The notes: generated from the letters alone by a model not told the origin. A DNA stretch of 64,000 bases from Sphingomonas montanisoli (GCF_008274695.1 NZ_VTOU01000002.1:868001-932000), one strand, 5' to 3'. Shown: positions 14,968 to 26,048, counted from the first letter of the stretch. A program made the numbers and translations.

Positions 14968-15888
14968 TCAGCTAAGCCGTGGCTTGATCTCCTCCATCAC
15001 CCATTGGGCATGGTCCATATAGGCTTCGACGCTCTTGGCCTCGAGCGCGGGGACGGCGGTGTAGGTGACTCCCAGGTCCGCCAGTTGCCCGATGCGATCG
15101 ACATAATATTGGACGCTGCGCTGGACGTGCATTTCGGGATTGTCCTGCACGACATGGCCTTCGCCGATCGCGGAGGTGACGAGGCTGTACGATACGTCGA
15201 ACGGGCCGCCCTTATAGTCGGGCTGCGACTTGATGAAGTCGATCCGCGCGGGGATGTCGGCTTCCTTGGTCAGGAAGGGGATCCAGCCGCTGGCATAGCG
15301 CGCCGCGCGCTTGAGCGGGCCGTCGGCGTCGCCGCCCATCCAGATCGGGACATGCGGTTTCTGCACCGGCTTGGGTTCGAAGGCCGCATCCTTGAACGAG
15401 ACGTACTGGCCTTCGAAACTGGGATTCTCGCTGGTCCACAGTTCGACCATCGCCGCAAGATACTCGTCGCTCATCTTGCCCCGTTCGTGGAAGGGAACGC
15501 GCAGCAGATCGAACTCTTCCTTCAGCCAGCCGACGCCGAAGGTGCAGGTGACGCGCCCGCCGCTCATGAAATCGATGGTGGACAGCGCCTTGGCGAGCAG
15601 CACCGGGTTATGCAGCGGCAGGATGGTGAGGCAGCTGTTGACGCGGATCCGGTCGGTCGCGCCGGCGAGATAGGCCATGCCCGTTGCGCTGTCGAAATAA
15701 TGCGCGCCCGACAGCTCGATATGTTCGGTCGGCACCAGGAAATGTTCGGGCACCGCCACCATGTCATAGCCCAGCGCATCGGCGCGCTTGATCATCGCGG
15801 TCTGCGCGGCGCCGTCGACGCTGCGTTCCCAGTCGTTGCCGAGAGCCTTGAGCTGGACGGTGTTGGGTAGGGCGAAACTGAACTTCAT
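14968..15888 (-). CDS. LLM-class (luciferase-like) flavin/F420 oxidoreductase
   Basis: A 306-residue TIM-barrel oxidoreductase of the bacterial luciferase superfamily, closest in style to the group annotated as probable F420-dependent oxidoreductases. Visible landmarks are MVAVPEHFLVP, the segment LTILPLHNPVLLAKALSTID, SGGRVTCTFGVGWLKEEF and PVQKPHVPIWMGGDADGP. These enzymes use reduced FMN or F420 to oxidise or reduce organic substrates; which cofactor applies here cannot be decided. GGAGAGG precedes the ATG. It is co-directional with the amidohydrolase upstream but separated by a terminator. Confidence 0.88.
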   Translation of the reverse strand: MKFSFALPNTVQLKALGNDWERSVDGAAQTAMIKRADALGYDMVAVPEHFLVPTEHIELSGAHYFDSATGMAYLAGATDRIRVNSCLTILPLHNPVLLAKALSTIDFMSGGRVTCTFGVGWLKEEFDLLRVPFHERGKMSDEYLAAMVELWTSENPSFEGQYVSFKDAAFEPKPVQKPHVPIWMGGDADGPLKRAARYASGWIPFLTKEADIPARIDFIKSQPDYKGGPFDVSYSLVTSAIGEGHVVQDNPEMHVQRSVQYYVDRIGQLADLGVTYTAVPALEAKSVEAYMDHAQWVMEEIKPRLS

Positions 15889-15929
15889 GCTGCCTCTCCG
15901 TGGGCTTTGTTATCGGAGCAGCTAAACAC

Positions 15930-15959
15930 AAAAACGTGACGGGCGCGAAGCGCGCCGTC
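15930..15959 (-). terminator. Probable terminator of the amidohydrolase gene
   Basis: On the minus strand a 9-base-pair GC stem with one bulge (GACGGCGCG and CGCGCCCGTC around a 3-base loop) is followed within three bases by five T. A second GC hairpin, without a T run, lies closer to the gene at 15997-16022. Confidence 0.55.
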
Positions 15960-16037
15960 CGGTCACTCGTAAAAGTGGAACATGATGTAACGGACGGGGC
16001 GGCGCCCCGGTGGACGCCGCCCTGCCTGAACGCTCGA

Positions 16038-17792
16038 TTATTCGGCCGCCTGCGCGAACGCTTCGTGCGTTTCGTGGCCGGCGATGCGGCCCGGATAGGC
16101 GCCGGTGAAGCTGCCGCCGTCGAAGACGGGCTCGCCATGGCACAGGGTCATGCGCATCGGCGCGGCGTCACGGGTATAGCGATAGGCACGACCACCCGAC
16201 CCATCGGGCACGTCGAACTCCTTGATCATCGGGCGGCGCTCGATCTCGTCGATGTTCCAGATCGCGATGTCGGCGGTCTTGCCCTCCGCGATATGGCCGC
16301 GATCGCGGAAGCCGAAGAAGTTCGCCAGCTTGCCGGTCAGATTATAGACCGCCATCTCGATCGTCAGGTGATCGTTGTCGCGGGCGTAGCTGTTGATCAG
16401 ATCGATGTGATCGCCGATGCCGCACAGCATCTGCGCATGGGCACCCGAGTCCGAGATGTTGCCGAGCGCATTCTCGTCCTTGAACAGATCGATGATCTGC
16501 TGCTGTGATTCGATCTCCATGCCGTAGCCGAGCGTCGATCCGATGCCGTTTTCGATCACCCAATCGGCCAGTGCGTCCGACGGATGGACGTTGTCGCCGC
16601 GCAGATCGAGTACGTCCTTGAACGTGACGTTCGAACCATAAGGCCCGACGCGATACTGGCTGTCGCGCATGATGACCGTTTCCGGCTTGCGCCACATCGC
16701 CTGCGGATACATCTCCTCCCACGAAGCGCGGGCGCGCTCGCGCCATTCTTCGTTCTGGAGAAGCTCGAGCTTCTTGGTCGCGTTGGTTTCGCGCGCCATT
16801 TCGACCCAGACGAGAATGTTGTTCTGCGCGAAGGTCAGCGGCGAATTGAAATTGATCATCGTCGCCGGGGCGACATGGGTGAAGCCGGTGTAGAGCGGCC
16901 AGCCTTCCTTCTTGTAGCGCTCATGCTCCTCGATCAGCGGCCCGATCCCGCGCGACAGCTGATACTTAAGGAAGGGAACGCCCGCCCACTGGGTACGGAA
17001 CTTGCGGTCCTTCAGCATCGGCACCAGCCGTTCCATGTCGGCGACGCCGGTGAAGCGCTGGAAGGTGGAGATGATGATCTCGACGGTCTTGTCGGGATAG
17101 TCGTCCATCACGTCGAACAGCGCGTTGAACTCGCGATCATCGGCAAGAAGCGAAGGGACGGGGTTGCCGTCGCCGTCATAGTCCATCGTGTTCGACGAGA
17201 AGCCGCATGCACCGGCGTCGAGCGCCTCGCGCAGCATGTCCTGCATCTTCTTGATCTCGTCGTCGGTCGCGACACGCTTGGTCGCGTCCATGCCCATCGC
17301 GGCGAGGCGGATCGGCTGGTGGCCGGCGAAAAATTCGAAGTTCAGCGGCACCTTCAGGTTGCGGCGCATCGAATCGCGATATTCGCCCCAGGTCTTCCAG
17401 TCCCACGGCAGCTGCTCGTGGAACGGCTGAAGGGGGATGTCCTCGAAGAAGGAGAAGATGCCGATCATGGCATCCTTGGCCTCCTTCGTATCGGGCACGG
17501 GCGCCGCGCCGAAGCCGCAATTCGCGTTGATCGAGGTGGTGATGCCATAGCCCGGCAGCGGGAACATGTTGGGCATCCACCACATCGGCGCGTCATAGTG
17601 ATTGTGGGTTTCGATGAAGCCCGGCGTGACGTAGCAGCCGGCCGCGTCGACGACGCGCTCGACGCCTTCACGCTCGATATTCTCGGCGACCTTGACGATC
17701 TTGCCGCCCGAAACGCGCACGTCGGCCTTGAACGGCGGGTTGTTCTGACCGTCGATAACGGTCCCGCCCTTGATCAGGATATTGTAGCTCAT
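16038..17792 (-). CDS. Amidohydrolase family protein (N-acyl-D-amino-acid deacylase-like)
   Basis: A 584-residue metal-dependent hydrolase of the D-aminoacylase/dihydroorotase branch. The composite beta domain is MSYNILIKGGTVIDGQNNPP at the N-terminus, closing with GKTADIAIWNIDEI near residue 510. Metal binding is indicated by FIETHNHYDAPMWW (HxH motif) at about residue 65, with GFSSNTMDYDGDG and ISDSGAHAQM, the last holding the conserved aspartate. Family members remove acyl groups from N-acyl-D-amino acids or open ring amides; the substrate here is unknown. GGAGAGG precedes the ATG. It is divergent from a TetR gene, a usual arrangement for a locally repressed catabolic enzyme. Confidence 0.87.
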   Translation of the reverse strand: MSYNILIKGGTVIDGQNNPPFKADVRVSGGKIVKVAENIEREGVERVVDAAGCYVTPGFIETHNHYDAPMWWMPNMFPLPGYGITTSINANCGFGAAPVPDTKEAKDAMIGIFSFFEDIPLQPFHEQLPWDWKTWGEYRDSMRRNLKVPLNFEFFAGHQPIRLAAMGMDATKRVATDDEIKKMQDMLREALDAGACGFSSNTMDYDGDGNPVPSLLADDREFNALFDVMDDYPDKTVEIIISTFQRFTGVADMERLVPMLKDRKFRTQWAGVPFLKYQLSRGIGPLIEEHERYKKEGWPLYTGFTHVAPATMINFNSPLTFAQNNILVWVEMARETNATKKLELLQNEEWRERARASWEEMYPQAMWRKPETVIMRDSQYRVGPYGSNVTFKDVLDLRGDNVHPSDALADWVIENGIGSTLGYGMEIESQQQIIDLFKDENALGNISDSGAHAQMLCGIGDHIDLINSYARDNDHLTIEMAVYNLTGKLANFFGFRDRGHIAEGKTADIAIWNIDEIERRPMIKEFDVPDGSGGRAYRYTRDAAPMRMTLCHGEPVFDGGSFTGAYPGRIAGHETHEAFAQAAE

Positions 17793-17878
17793 TGCAGCCT
17801 CTCCGCCTGGCTCGCCGGGCTCCCACCCGACAAGGATGACAATGGGTTAAAAACGGTCGTCTGATTCTTTTATGCCGT

Positions 17879-17896
17879 CCGATTATCGAATATCGG
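17879..17896. promoter_or_regulatory. Near-palindromic TetR operator candidate
   Basis: CCGATTATCGAATATCGG is symmetric at 14 of 18 positions and lies in the 138-base gap between the divergent amidohydrolase and TetR genes, 35 bases before the TetR start. TetR proteins commonly bind such sites and repress both directions. Confidence 0.45.
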
Positions 17897-17930
17897 AGAC
17901 TTCTCCGTTTCAGTCAACTAGGGTCTGCGA

Positions 17931-18482
17931 ATGACTGTCGCTGTTCCGTTACGTTCCGACGCACAGGCCAATCGCCAACGCATAATCGAGGTTGCCCGCG
18001 CTGCGCTGGCCGGGGATCCGGCGACGTCGCTCAATGCGATCGCGAAGCTGGCGGCGGTGGGGCCGGGCACGCTCTACCGCCATTTCCCGACCCGCGAGGC
18101 ACTGGTCGTCGCGGTCTATCGAGCCGATCTGGAGGGTGTGGTCGATCTGGCGCGCGACCTGACCGAACAACTTCCGCCGGTCGAGGCGTTGCGGGCATGG
18201 TGCCGCCGTCTGGTCGAACTCGCGCGCCGACAGACCGGCTTTGCGCAATTGCTAAGCGCGGCGACGACCGAGCAGGAGCGGATGGAGGCGCATCTGCCCG
18301 TCCACGCGGCGATCGCCCACCTTACCAATGCGTGCATCGCGGCCGGGGCGATTTCCCCCGATGTCGAGCCGATCGACGTCCAGCTGGCACTCGCTTTCAC
18401 CTGGAACATCCGGACCGAAGAAGGCGAACGCCGCGCGTTCAAGTCGATCGATATCGTGATCCTGGGGCTCACCAGCTATTAA
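17931..18482 (+). CDS. TetR-family regulator (divergent from the amidohydrolase)
   Basis: A 183-residue TetR protein. The helix-turn-helix lies at about residues 14-60: QANRQRIIEVARAALAG, SLNAIAKLAAVGPGTLYRHF and PTREALVVAVYRADLE. The C-terminal ligand domain is of the SbtR-like type often linked to this DNA-binding domain (LARRQTGFAQLLS). Its gene is divergent from the amidohydrolase, with a palindrome in the gap, so it probably controls that gene and itself. It ends 1 base from the next, convergent, TetR gene. Confidence 0.9.
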   Translation: MTVAVPLRSDAQANRQRIIEVARAALAGDPATSLNAIAKLAAVGPGTLYRHFPTREALVVAVYRADLEGVVDLARDLTEQLPPVEALRAWCRRLVELARRQTGFAQLLSAATTEQERMEAHLPVHAAIAHLTNACIAAGAISPDVEPIDVQLALAFTWNIRTEEGERRAFKSIDIVILGLTSY

Positions 18483-18483
18483 A

Positions 18484-19140
18484 TCAGGCGGAGTGCGCCT
18501 TCAGGAAACGGTCGACCGTCGCCGCGACATAGGTGTCGATCTGTGCGGGGCTTGGCGGCGTGCCGATGTTGAGGATGACGCGCAGGTGCATGTCGCCGCG
18601 CAGCATTCCCATATAATGTTCGGACGACAGCGCCGGATCGTCGATGACCAGCCGCTTCGCTGCGTGTGCGTCCGCCAGATAGCGTTCGATCATGTCGTTC
18701 GACGCCTTGATGCCTGCGCCGTAGAAGATGGGGCCGAGCTGTGGGAAGTTCTTGCTCGCCTCCACCATCAGCCGGAAGAAGGCTTTGCCCTCTTCGGATA
18801 GCAGGTAGGTGAGGAACTCGGTGCCGAAGCGGTGCAGGAAGCCGCGCGGTTCGGTCTCGCTGACGACGGCGTTGGCCAGCATCGCCTCGAACGCGTCGGA
18901 GCCGAGTTTGCATACCGCCTCGAACAGCACCTCCTTGGTCGGGAAATGCGAGTAGAGCGTGGATTTGGAGACGGCGGCGCGCCCCTGGATCATGTCGGTG
19001 GTCGCGCCGCTATAGCCATGTTCGAGGAACAGCTCGCGCGCGGCCTGCAGGATCGTGTCGGCCTTGGCCCGTTTGCGCAGCTGGGCGCGCCCGACTGGCC
19101 TGATATCTTCGTTTACCCGCACTGGGCTCGTTCGTGGCAT
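18484..19140 (-). CDS. TetR-family regulator
   Basis: A 218-residue TetR protein with HTH segment KADTILQAARELFLEHGYSG, TTDMIQGRAAVSKSTLYSHF and PTKEVLFEAV. The C-terminal part (EFLTYLLSEEGKAFFRLMVE) matches the AefR-like TetR group. A longer frame begins at 19233 but would overlap the neighbouring TetR gene by 86 bases; the ATG at 19138-19140 leaves a gap of 7 bases and is preferred. It may form an operon with the upstream TetR gene. Confidence 0.88.
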   Translation of the reverse strand: MPRTSPVRVNEDIRPVGRAQLRKRAKADTILQAARELFLEHGYSGATTDMIQGRAAVSKSTLYSHFPTKEVLFEAVCKLGSDAFEAMLANAVVSETEPRGFLHRFGTEFLTYLLSEEGKAFFRLMVEASKNFPQLGPIFYGAGIKASNDMIERYLADAHAAKRLVIDDPALSSEHYMGMLRGDMHLRVILNIGTPPSPAQIDTYVAATVDRFLKAHSA

Positions 19141-19147
19141 CCGATGC

Positions 19148-19813
19148 TCATGCCCGCTTGAGCGCGTCGAGGCCAGCCAGAAACAGGTCAATCTTGCGAT
19201 CGATTTCGGCGGCGTCGGGCATCGCCTCGGCATAGCCGACCAGCAGGTGGAGCGACGCCATGCCCACGATCAGGTCGATGAAGCATTTGGCGGCCGCATC
19301 ATGGTCGATCGCGCCGATCAGCCCGTGGCGTTCCATCGACCGCAGCAGATCGGCGAGATTGTCCTGCAACTGGGCGACGTTGGGCGCGACCACGCTCTGC
19401 GGCAGATCGGGGAAGCGCTTCATGTCGGCGATCATCATCTGCTCGATCGCGATGGTTTCGGGCGACAGGCAGATCGACAGCAGCCGGCGCGTCGCGGCGC
19501 GCAGCACGTCGCGCGGGGCGTGGCGCTTGCCGAGCGCATCGAGCGCATAGATTTCGGCGGGCGTGCCCATCCGCGATCGTTCCTGCACGATCACCCGGAA
19601 CAAGGCGGCCTTGTCACCATAGTGATGATAGAGCGTGCGCGTCGCCACGCCGGCCGCGCGCGCTATGCCTTCCAGAGTGGTCGCGGCGAAACCCTGTTCG
19701 ATGAACATCGCCTCGGCGACCTCGATGATGCGCGCCTTGCGGCGTTCGAGATCGGCCTTGGTGGGGCGGCCGGCGCGATTGGCCGGTCGCGCGAGCGCGA
19801 CGGTGCTGGTCAT
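19148..19813 (-). CDS. TetR-family regulator
   Basis: A TetR protein of 221 residues from the ATG at 19811-19813, or 241 from 19871-19873; the choice is uncertain because neither has a strong ribosome site. The DNA-binding part is RKARIIEVAEAMFIEQGFAA, TTLEGIARAAGVATRTLYHHY and GDKAALFRVIV. The C-terminal domain is of the TetR_C_7/AefR type (MMIADMKRFPDLPQSVV). It is divergent from the phosphotransferase-fold gene, which it may control. Confidence 0.87.
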   Translation of the reverse strand: MTSTVALARPANRAGRPTKADLERRKARIIEVAEAMFIEQGFAATTLEGIARAAGVATRTLYHHYGDKAALFRVIVQERSRMGTPAEIYALDALGKRHAPRDVLRAATRRLLSICLSPETIAIEQMMIADMKRFPDLPQSVVAPNVAQLQDNLADLLRSMERHGLIGAIDHDAAAKCFIDLIVGMASLHLLVGYAEAMPDAAEIDRKIDLFLAGLDALKRA

Positions 19814-19929
19814 CCGACCGTCATTCGCGAAGTCGACCAGATAGCGCAAGTCCCGGCCATAACGGAATGACATGATTGCATTTCATTTTTCCTGAGGTAG
19901 ATTCAGTTATCGAAACCGCGGAGACGGCG

Positions 19930-21303
19930 ATGTTGGTGGAGGAGGAGCGGCCGCTGGCGGACGCCGCCGAGCGGCATGTCACCCGTTGGATCGAGGCGCA
20001 TGTCGGCGGAAAGGTGCTACGAATCGTGCGGCAGGGGCGCTGGCGTCCGGCCTGGCATGTCGACGTCGAGCGCGATGGCTGCACCCTGGAATTGTACGTG
20101 CGTGGCGAACGCGTCGAGAATTTCCTGCCCTATTCGCTCGAACGCGAATTCGGCATCTGGCGGCTGCTCGAAGCAGGTGGACTCCGGGTGCCGCATGTCC
20201 ACGGGCTGATCGAGGAATTGCCCGGCATCGTGATGGACCGGGTGGCGGGTCGTTCGAACCTCGCGACCGCCGACAGCGCGGAAGATGTCGAGGCGGTGCG
20301 CCGCCAGCTGGCCGCGCAGATGGTGCAGATGCACCGGCTCGATATCGCGCCATTCGTGGCGGCCGGTCTGCGATTGCCGGACAGCCCGCGCGCGCTGACG
20401 CTGTCGCAGTTCGACGACATCCTCGCACGCTATAAGGCCGAGCGGCGGCGCGCCGACCCGCTGGTTGCCTTCGCCGCGCGCTGGATCGAGCGCAACGCGC
20501 CGTCTTCGGCGCGACCCGCCTGCTATACCGCCTGCGATGCGGGCCAGTTCCTGTTCGACGGCGCTGAGCTGACCGCCCTGATGGACTTCGAACTGAGCGT
20601 GATCGGCGATCCGATGATGGATCTGGCCGCGCTGCGCATCCGGGGGCAGTGGGAGGATCTGGGCGATATCCCCAGCTTCTATGCGCTCTACGAGGCGGCC
20701 GGCGGCTGGCCGGTCGATCTGCCCGCGATCCGATTTCACACCGCGGCGTTCGCGCTGGCAGGCACGATGGCCTCGTGCCTGTGCATGGAACAGTTCCTGG
20801 CCGCGCCCCAGCCCGATGCCGATTATGTCGAATATCTGGTGTGGATCGTCTGGGAGGCGAAACAGGCGCTGGAGGCGATCGCCGAGTGCATCGGCGTGAC
20901 CCTCGAACCGCCCGCGCCGCCACCCGTCCACCACGGCTGGGCCGACGCGCCGATCTTCGCGATAGCGAGCATGGTCGGCGAACTATCCGAAGCCGATCCG
21001 GTCGCGGCCTATCGCAAGAATGTCCAGCGATCGCTGACCGCTTATCTGGAGCGGATCGCGCTCTATGGGCCGAAGCTGGAAGCCGATTATCTGGCCGATG
21101 TGGCGCGGATGACCGGTGCCGCACCCGCCGATGTCGCCGAGGCGGATCGCCTGCTCGAAGCTTTTGTAGACGCCGCCGGGCCGGAGGCGGACGAGGCGCT
21201 GTTGCGGCTGCTCCACGCCAATGTCTGCCGCCGCGCTTTCCTGCTCGCGGTACCGGGATCGCTCTACCTCAACGGCCTCGTGCGGCCATTGCTGCCGGTT
21301 TGA
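19930..21303 (+). CDS. Phosphotransferase (APH)-fold protein lacking the catalytic residues
   Basis: A 457-residue protein with an aminoglycoside-phosphotransferase/choline-kinase fold over about residues 20-330, plus a C-terminal helical extension. Landmarks are the N-lobe LELYVRGERVENFLPYSLER, the hinge IVMDRVAGRS, and LMDFELSVIGDPMMDLAALR, the metal-binding DxE segment. Where family members have HxDxGxGN, this protein has YTACDAGQ (Y199, A201, Q206), so the histidine, catalytic aspartate and asparagine are all replaced. Kinase activity is therefore doubtful. Genes of this family often sit with acyl-CoA metabolism genes, as here. The ATG at 19930 is chosen because GGAG precedes it by 6 bases; an upstream TTG at 19876 is unlikely. 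Confidence 0.8.
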   Translation: MLVEEERPLADAAERHVTRWIEAHVGGKVLRIVRQGRWRPAWHVDVERDGCTLELYVRGERVENFLPYSLEREFGIWRLLEAGGLRVPHVHGLIEELPGIVMDRVAGRSNLATADSAEDVEAVRRQLAAQMVQMHRLDIAPFVAAGLRLPDSPRALTLSQFDDILARYKAERRRADPLVAFAARWIERNAPSSARPACYTACDAGQFLFDGAELTALMDFELSVIGDPMMDLAALRIRGQWEDLGDIPSFYALYEAAGGWPVDLPAIRFHTAAFALAGTMASCLCMEQFLAAPQPDADYVEYLVWIVWEAKQALEAIAECIGVTLEPPAPPPVHHGWADAPIFAIASMVGELSEADPVAAYRKNVQRSLTAYLERIALYGPKLEADYLADVARMTGAAPADVAEADRLLEAFVDAAGPEADEALLRLLHANVCRRAFLLAVPGSLYLNGLVRPLLPV

Positions 21304-21387
21304 ATTGTGAAGCGCGTAAAAGAGTCATATGAATTGATGCGAACAGCGGACCGGGAACAACCGGCCGCGACAGGAAGGGGAAATGCC

Positions 21388-23580
21388 ATGAATCGCAAGA
21401 CGATCCGTCATGCCTTGTCGTCCACCGTGCTCGCCATCGGCACGCTTTCGGTGCCGGCCTTCGCGCAGGATGCGGCGCCCGTTGCGGCCGATGCAGGGGC
21501 TGCCGACAGCGACATCATCGTGACGGCGCAGCGCCGCAGCGAAAAATTGAGCGACGTGCCGATCGCGATCGTCGCGCAGACCAGCGAGCAGCTCGCACGA
21601 TCGGGCATCATCTCGATCAAGGATCTCGCTACCGTCACGCCGGGCCTCAAGATGGGCGGCAACGGCCCCAATTCGCAGCCGGCGATCCGCGGCGTCTCCT
21701 CGGGCCAGACCGATCCGGGCAACGATGCCAACGTCGCGACCTATGTCGACGGCGTGTATCAATCGAGCCAGACGGCGAACAACGCGGCAGACCTTGCCGA
21801 TGTCGAGCGTATCGAAGTGCTGAAGGGGCCGCAGGGCACCCTGTTCGGCCGCAACGCGACCGGCGGCGCAATCCGCATCGTCACAAAGCGGCCGTCATAC
21901 ACCCCGACGGGTTCGGTCGAGGCGAGCTACGGCAATCTCGATGAGGTGCTGGTGAAAGGCTATATCTCGGCGCCGATCGTCGCGGACAAGGTCGCGTTCA
22001 GCCTGTCGGGCGTGTTCAACGACAGCGACGGCTATGCCCGCGACATCGTCCGCAACACCAAGGCGACCGGCATCAACAGCAAGACGGCGCGCGCCAAGCT
22101 GCTGTTCGAGCCGACCGAGACGCTGAGCATCGAATTGTTCGGCACCTACAGCAAGCGCAAGGACGGCAATTCGGCCGCCTACACCGCGCTGAACGGCAAT
22201 TCGGCGGCGAACCTGACGCCCGGCCTGCGCCCGATCGTGCCCAATCGCGCGAACACCTTCACCTATTCGCTCAACCGTGACGGGCCTTTCTTCAAGGCGA
22301 ACAGCTGGTCCGTCGGCGGCAATATCAGCCTGGAGACCGACGTCGGCACGCTGACATCGATCACCGCCTATAACGACGCTTATTCCGACTATAATACCGA
22401 GGGCGACTTTTCGAACCTCGACCTCGTCTATTATCGGCTCCAGCAGAACCAGAAGGATTTCTCGCAGGAGTTGACCTTCTCGACCGAGAAGATGGGGCAG
22501 ATGCAGGCGGTGGTCGGGCTGTTCTATTATGACAGCCTGGGCAAATATGACCCACTCGAGGCCGATTTCGGTCCCAACGGCCCCACCAATCCGCAGACCT
22601 ATATCTGGTCGAAGCAGAAGACGAAGGCCTATGCCGCGTTCGGCGAGCTCAACTGGACGCCGACCGACCAGCTGACGGTCATTCTTGGCGCGCGCTACAG
22701 TTCCGAAAAGCGTGAAGCATCGGGCAATTTCACCTTCGGCGTGAAGCAGAAGCCTGCCTTCTTCCCGATCGGCGCGGGCAAGGTGAAATATGACAGCTTC
22801 ACCCCGCGCATCTCGGTCCGCTACGATCTCGACAGCGGCGACAATATCTACGCGACCTATTCGAAGGGCTTCAAATCGGGCGGCTACAACATCTCGGCGT
22901 TCCAGCCGACGCCGTTCAAGCCCGAGAAGATCGATGCGTTCGAAGTCGGCCTGAAGACGAACACCAGCCGGATCATCTCCGCCAACCTGTCCGCCTTCTA
23001 CTATAAGTATAAGGATCTGCAGGTGCTGGCGATCGTCAACGGCTTCAACGTGACAGCCAATGCCGCGACGTCGAAGATCTGGGGCGCCGATGCCGAGATC
23101 ACCGGTCACTGGACCCCGCAGTTCACGACGACCGGCAGCATCGCTTACCTGAACGCCAAGTACGACAAATATACGGGTGCGGTGTTCAACGCGCAGTTCC
23201 CCGGTTGCCGTTGCGGCAGCGTGACGACCACCGGCGATCTGAGCGACGGGCGCATGCCCTTCTCGCCCAAGCTGACCGCAGGCCTGACCGCCAACTGGCG
23301 TGAGGACTATGATTTCGGCACGGTCGAGCTGACGGGCACCGGCTATTACACCAGCAAGTTCTTCTGGGATAATGCCGCGCGGATCGAGCAGAAAGCCTAT
23401 GCGACCCTGGGCGCGCGCGCGGCGTTCACGCCGGCGAACAGCGGCTTCACCGTTTATGCCTATGGCCGCAACCTGACCAACGCGACCTATCTGCGCACCG
23501 TCTTTGCGCTCAACACCGGCGACGGCGGCAGCTTTGCCCCGCCGCGCACCTATGGCGTGGGCGCGAAGTTCGCATTTTGA
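21388..23580 (+). CDS. TonB-dependent outer membrane receptor
   Basis: Outer membrane transporter of 730 residues. Signal peptide MNRKTIRHALSSTVLAIGTL to PAFAQ, TonB-box-like SDIIVTAQRRSEKLSDVPIA, plug domain with RIEVLKGPQGTLFGRNATGG, and barrel ending in GVGAKFAF. The receptor style matches the group that takes up organic carbon sources in sphingomonads; the ligand is unknown. AGGAAGGGG lies just before the ATG at 21388, so upstream in-frame ATGs are not used. A strong terminator follows at 23585. The only 84 bases after the phosphotransferase-fold gene suggest possible co-transcription. Confidence 0.95.
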   Translation: MNRKTIRHALSSTVLAIGTLSVPAFAQDAAPVAADAGAADSDIIVTAQRRSEKLSDVPIAIVAQTSEQLARSGIISIKDLATVTPGLKMGGNGPNSQPAIRGVSSGQTDPGNDANVATYVDGVYQSSQTANNAADLADVERIEVLKGPQGTLFGRNATGGAIRIVTKRPSYTPTGSVEASYGNLDEVLVKGYISAPIVADKVAFSLSGVFNDSDGYARDIVRNTKATGINSKTARAKLLFEPTETLSIELFGTYSKRKDGNSAAYTALNGNSAANLTPGLRPIVPNRANTFTYSLNRDGPFFKANSWSVGGNISLETDVGTLTSITAYNDAYSDYNTEGDFSNLDLVYYRLQQNQKDFSQELTFSTEKMGQMQAVVGLFYYDSLGKYDPLEADFGPNGPTNPQTYIWSKQKTKAYAAFGELNWTPTDQLTVILGARYSSEKREASGNFTFGVKQKPAFFPIGAGKVKYDSFTPRISVRYDLDSGDNIYATYSKGFKSGGYNISAFQPTPFKPEKIDAFEVGLKTNTSRIISANLSAFYYKYKDLQVLAIVNGFNVTANAATSKIWGADAEITGHWTPQFTTTGSIAYLNAKYDKYTGAVFNAQFPGCRCGSVTTTGDLSDGRMPFSPKLTAGLTANWREDYDFGTVELTGTGYYTSKFFWDNAARIEQKAYATLGARAAFTPANSGFTVYAYGRNLTNATYLRTVFALNTGDGGSFAPPRTYGVGAKFAF

Positions 23581-23584
23581 CGAT

Positions 23585-23622
23585 GCCGGCGGGCGGGGGT
23601 CGATCCCGCCCGCCGGCCCTTT
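23585..23622 (+). terminator. Rho-independent terminator after the second TonB receptor
   Basis: GCCGGCGGGCGGG pairs perfectly over 13 bases with CCCGCCCGCCGGC around a 7-base loop, followed by CCTTTC. The T run is short, but the stem is very stable and starts 4 bases after the stop codon. Confidence 0.75.
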
Positions 23623-23733
23623 CGGGGCCACCTGTGGTCCCTTGCAAGCGCTCGCCGCCTGAAGCCTTGCGCGCTTTCCAACCATCGGCACTGTGCCGCC
23701 AGGGCCGGAAGAGGGCCAGAAGAGGGGAGGCCG

Positions 23734-24578
23734 ATGGACGGAAAATGGCGCTTTATGGCGACCTGGGTTCTGCTGTCGTTCTGGCTCGTCGCCTTCGCGG
23801 CCGCACAGCTGGGCGCAGGCCCGGCTGCGGCGGGCATCCAGACGCTGGTGCTGGTCGGCTGGGTCGCGGTGCATGCCTCGCTCGCTTATGGCTGGAAGGG
23901 GTTCGGCGCCTTCTTCGCAATCAGCCTCGCGGTCGCCTTCGCGATGGAGGCGAGCAGCATCCACACCGGTTTCCCCTTCGGTTTCTACAGCCATAGCGAC
24001 TTCATGGGGCCGAAGCTGCTGGGCGTGCCGCCGCCGGTGGCGCTAGGTTATGTCTTCCTCGGCTATCTCGCGTGGTCGCTCGGTAAGCTGATCATGCGCG
24101 GCCGGCCGACCGGCCTCGCGCCGCTCTACGCCGTGACCACGCCGATCGCGGCGACCTTCATCCTCGCGGGCTACGACCTCGGCTACGATCCGATCGGGTC
24201 GACTGTGCTGGGCCATTGGGCTTTCCGATATCCGAGCGGCTATTTCGGCGTTCCGCTGACCAACTTTCTCGGCTGGCTCCTGACCGGCTGGGTTGCGCTG
24301 CAGCTGTTCGCGTTGGTCGAGCGCCGCTTCACCGCCGCAGCCCCTGCCTTCACGCGCGGTTTCTGGCTCCAGCCCTGCCTCATCTGGGGCGTGAGCGCGC
24401 TCCAATATCCGATGATGTTCGCGCGTGCGCCCGACGGTCTGGCGACGGTCGGCGCGCGCAGTTTCGTCATCGCCGACGTCTATGAATCCGCGGTGATCGT
24501 GTCGCTGCTGACGATGCTGTTCGCTGCCCTCGCCGCCGCCGGCCGGCTGGCCGCGATGAATTTCAAGGAGAGAATGCC

Positions 24579-24582
<4 letters not shown>
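23734..24582 (+). CDS. Carotenoid biosynthesis (CruF-like, DUF422) integral membrane protein
   Basis: A 282-residue membrane protein with about seven hydrophobic segments. The family signature is visible as AFAMEASSIHTGFPFGFYSH, followed by PVALGYVFLGYLAWSL and the helix pair GYFGVPLTNFLGWLLTGWV. CruF-type members hydrate the psi-end double bond of acyclic carotenoids (bisanhydrobacterioruberin hydratase and gamma-carotene hydroxylase); whether this protein acts on carotenoids or another isoprenoid is unknown. AGGGGAGG precedes the ATG. Its stop overlaps the start of the aldehyde dehydrogenase by 4 bases, so the two proteins are made together, which suggests an aldehyde of the same pathway as partner substrate. 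No other carotenoid gene is near. Confidence 0.82.

Positions 24583-26048
<1,466 letters not shown>

Noticed and set aside
21895-23994. Minus-strand open frame of 699 codons opposite the second TonB receptor
   Set aside because: It is antisense to a recognisable receptor and crosses the terminator at 23585.
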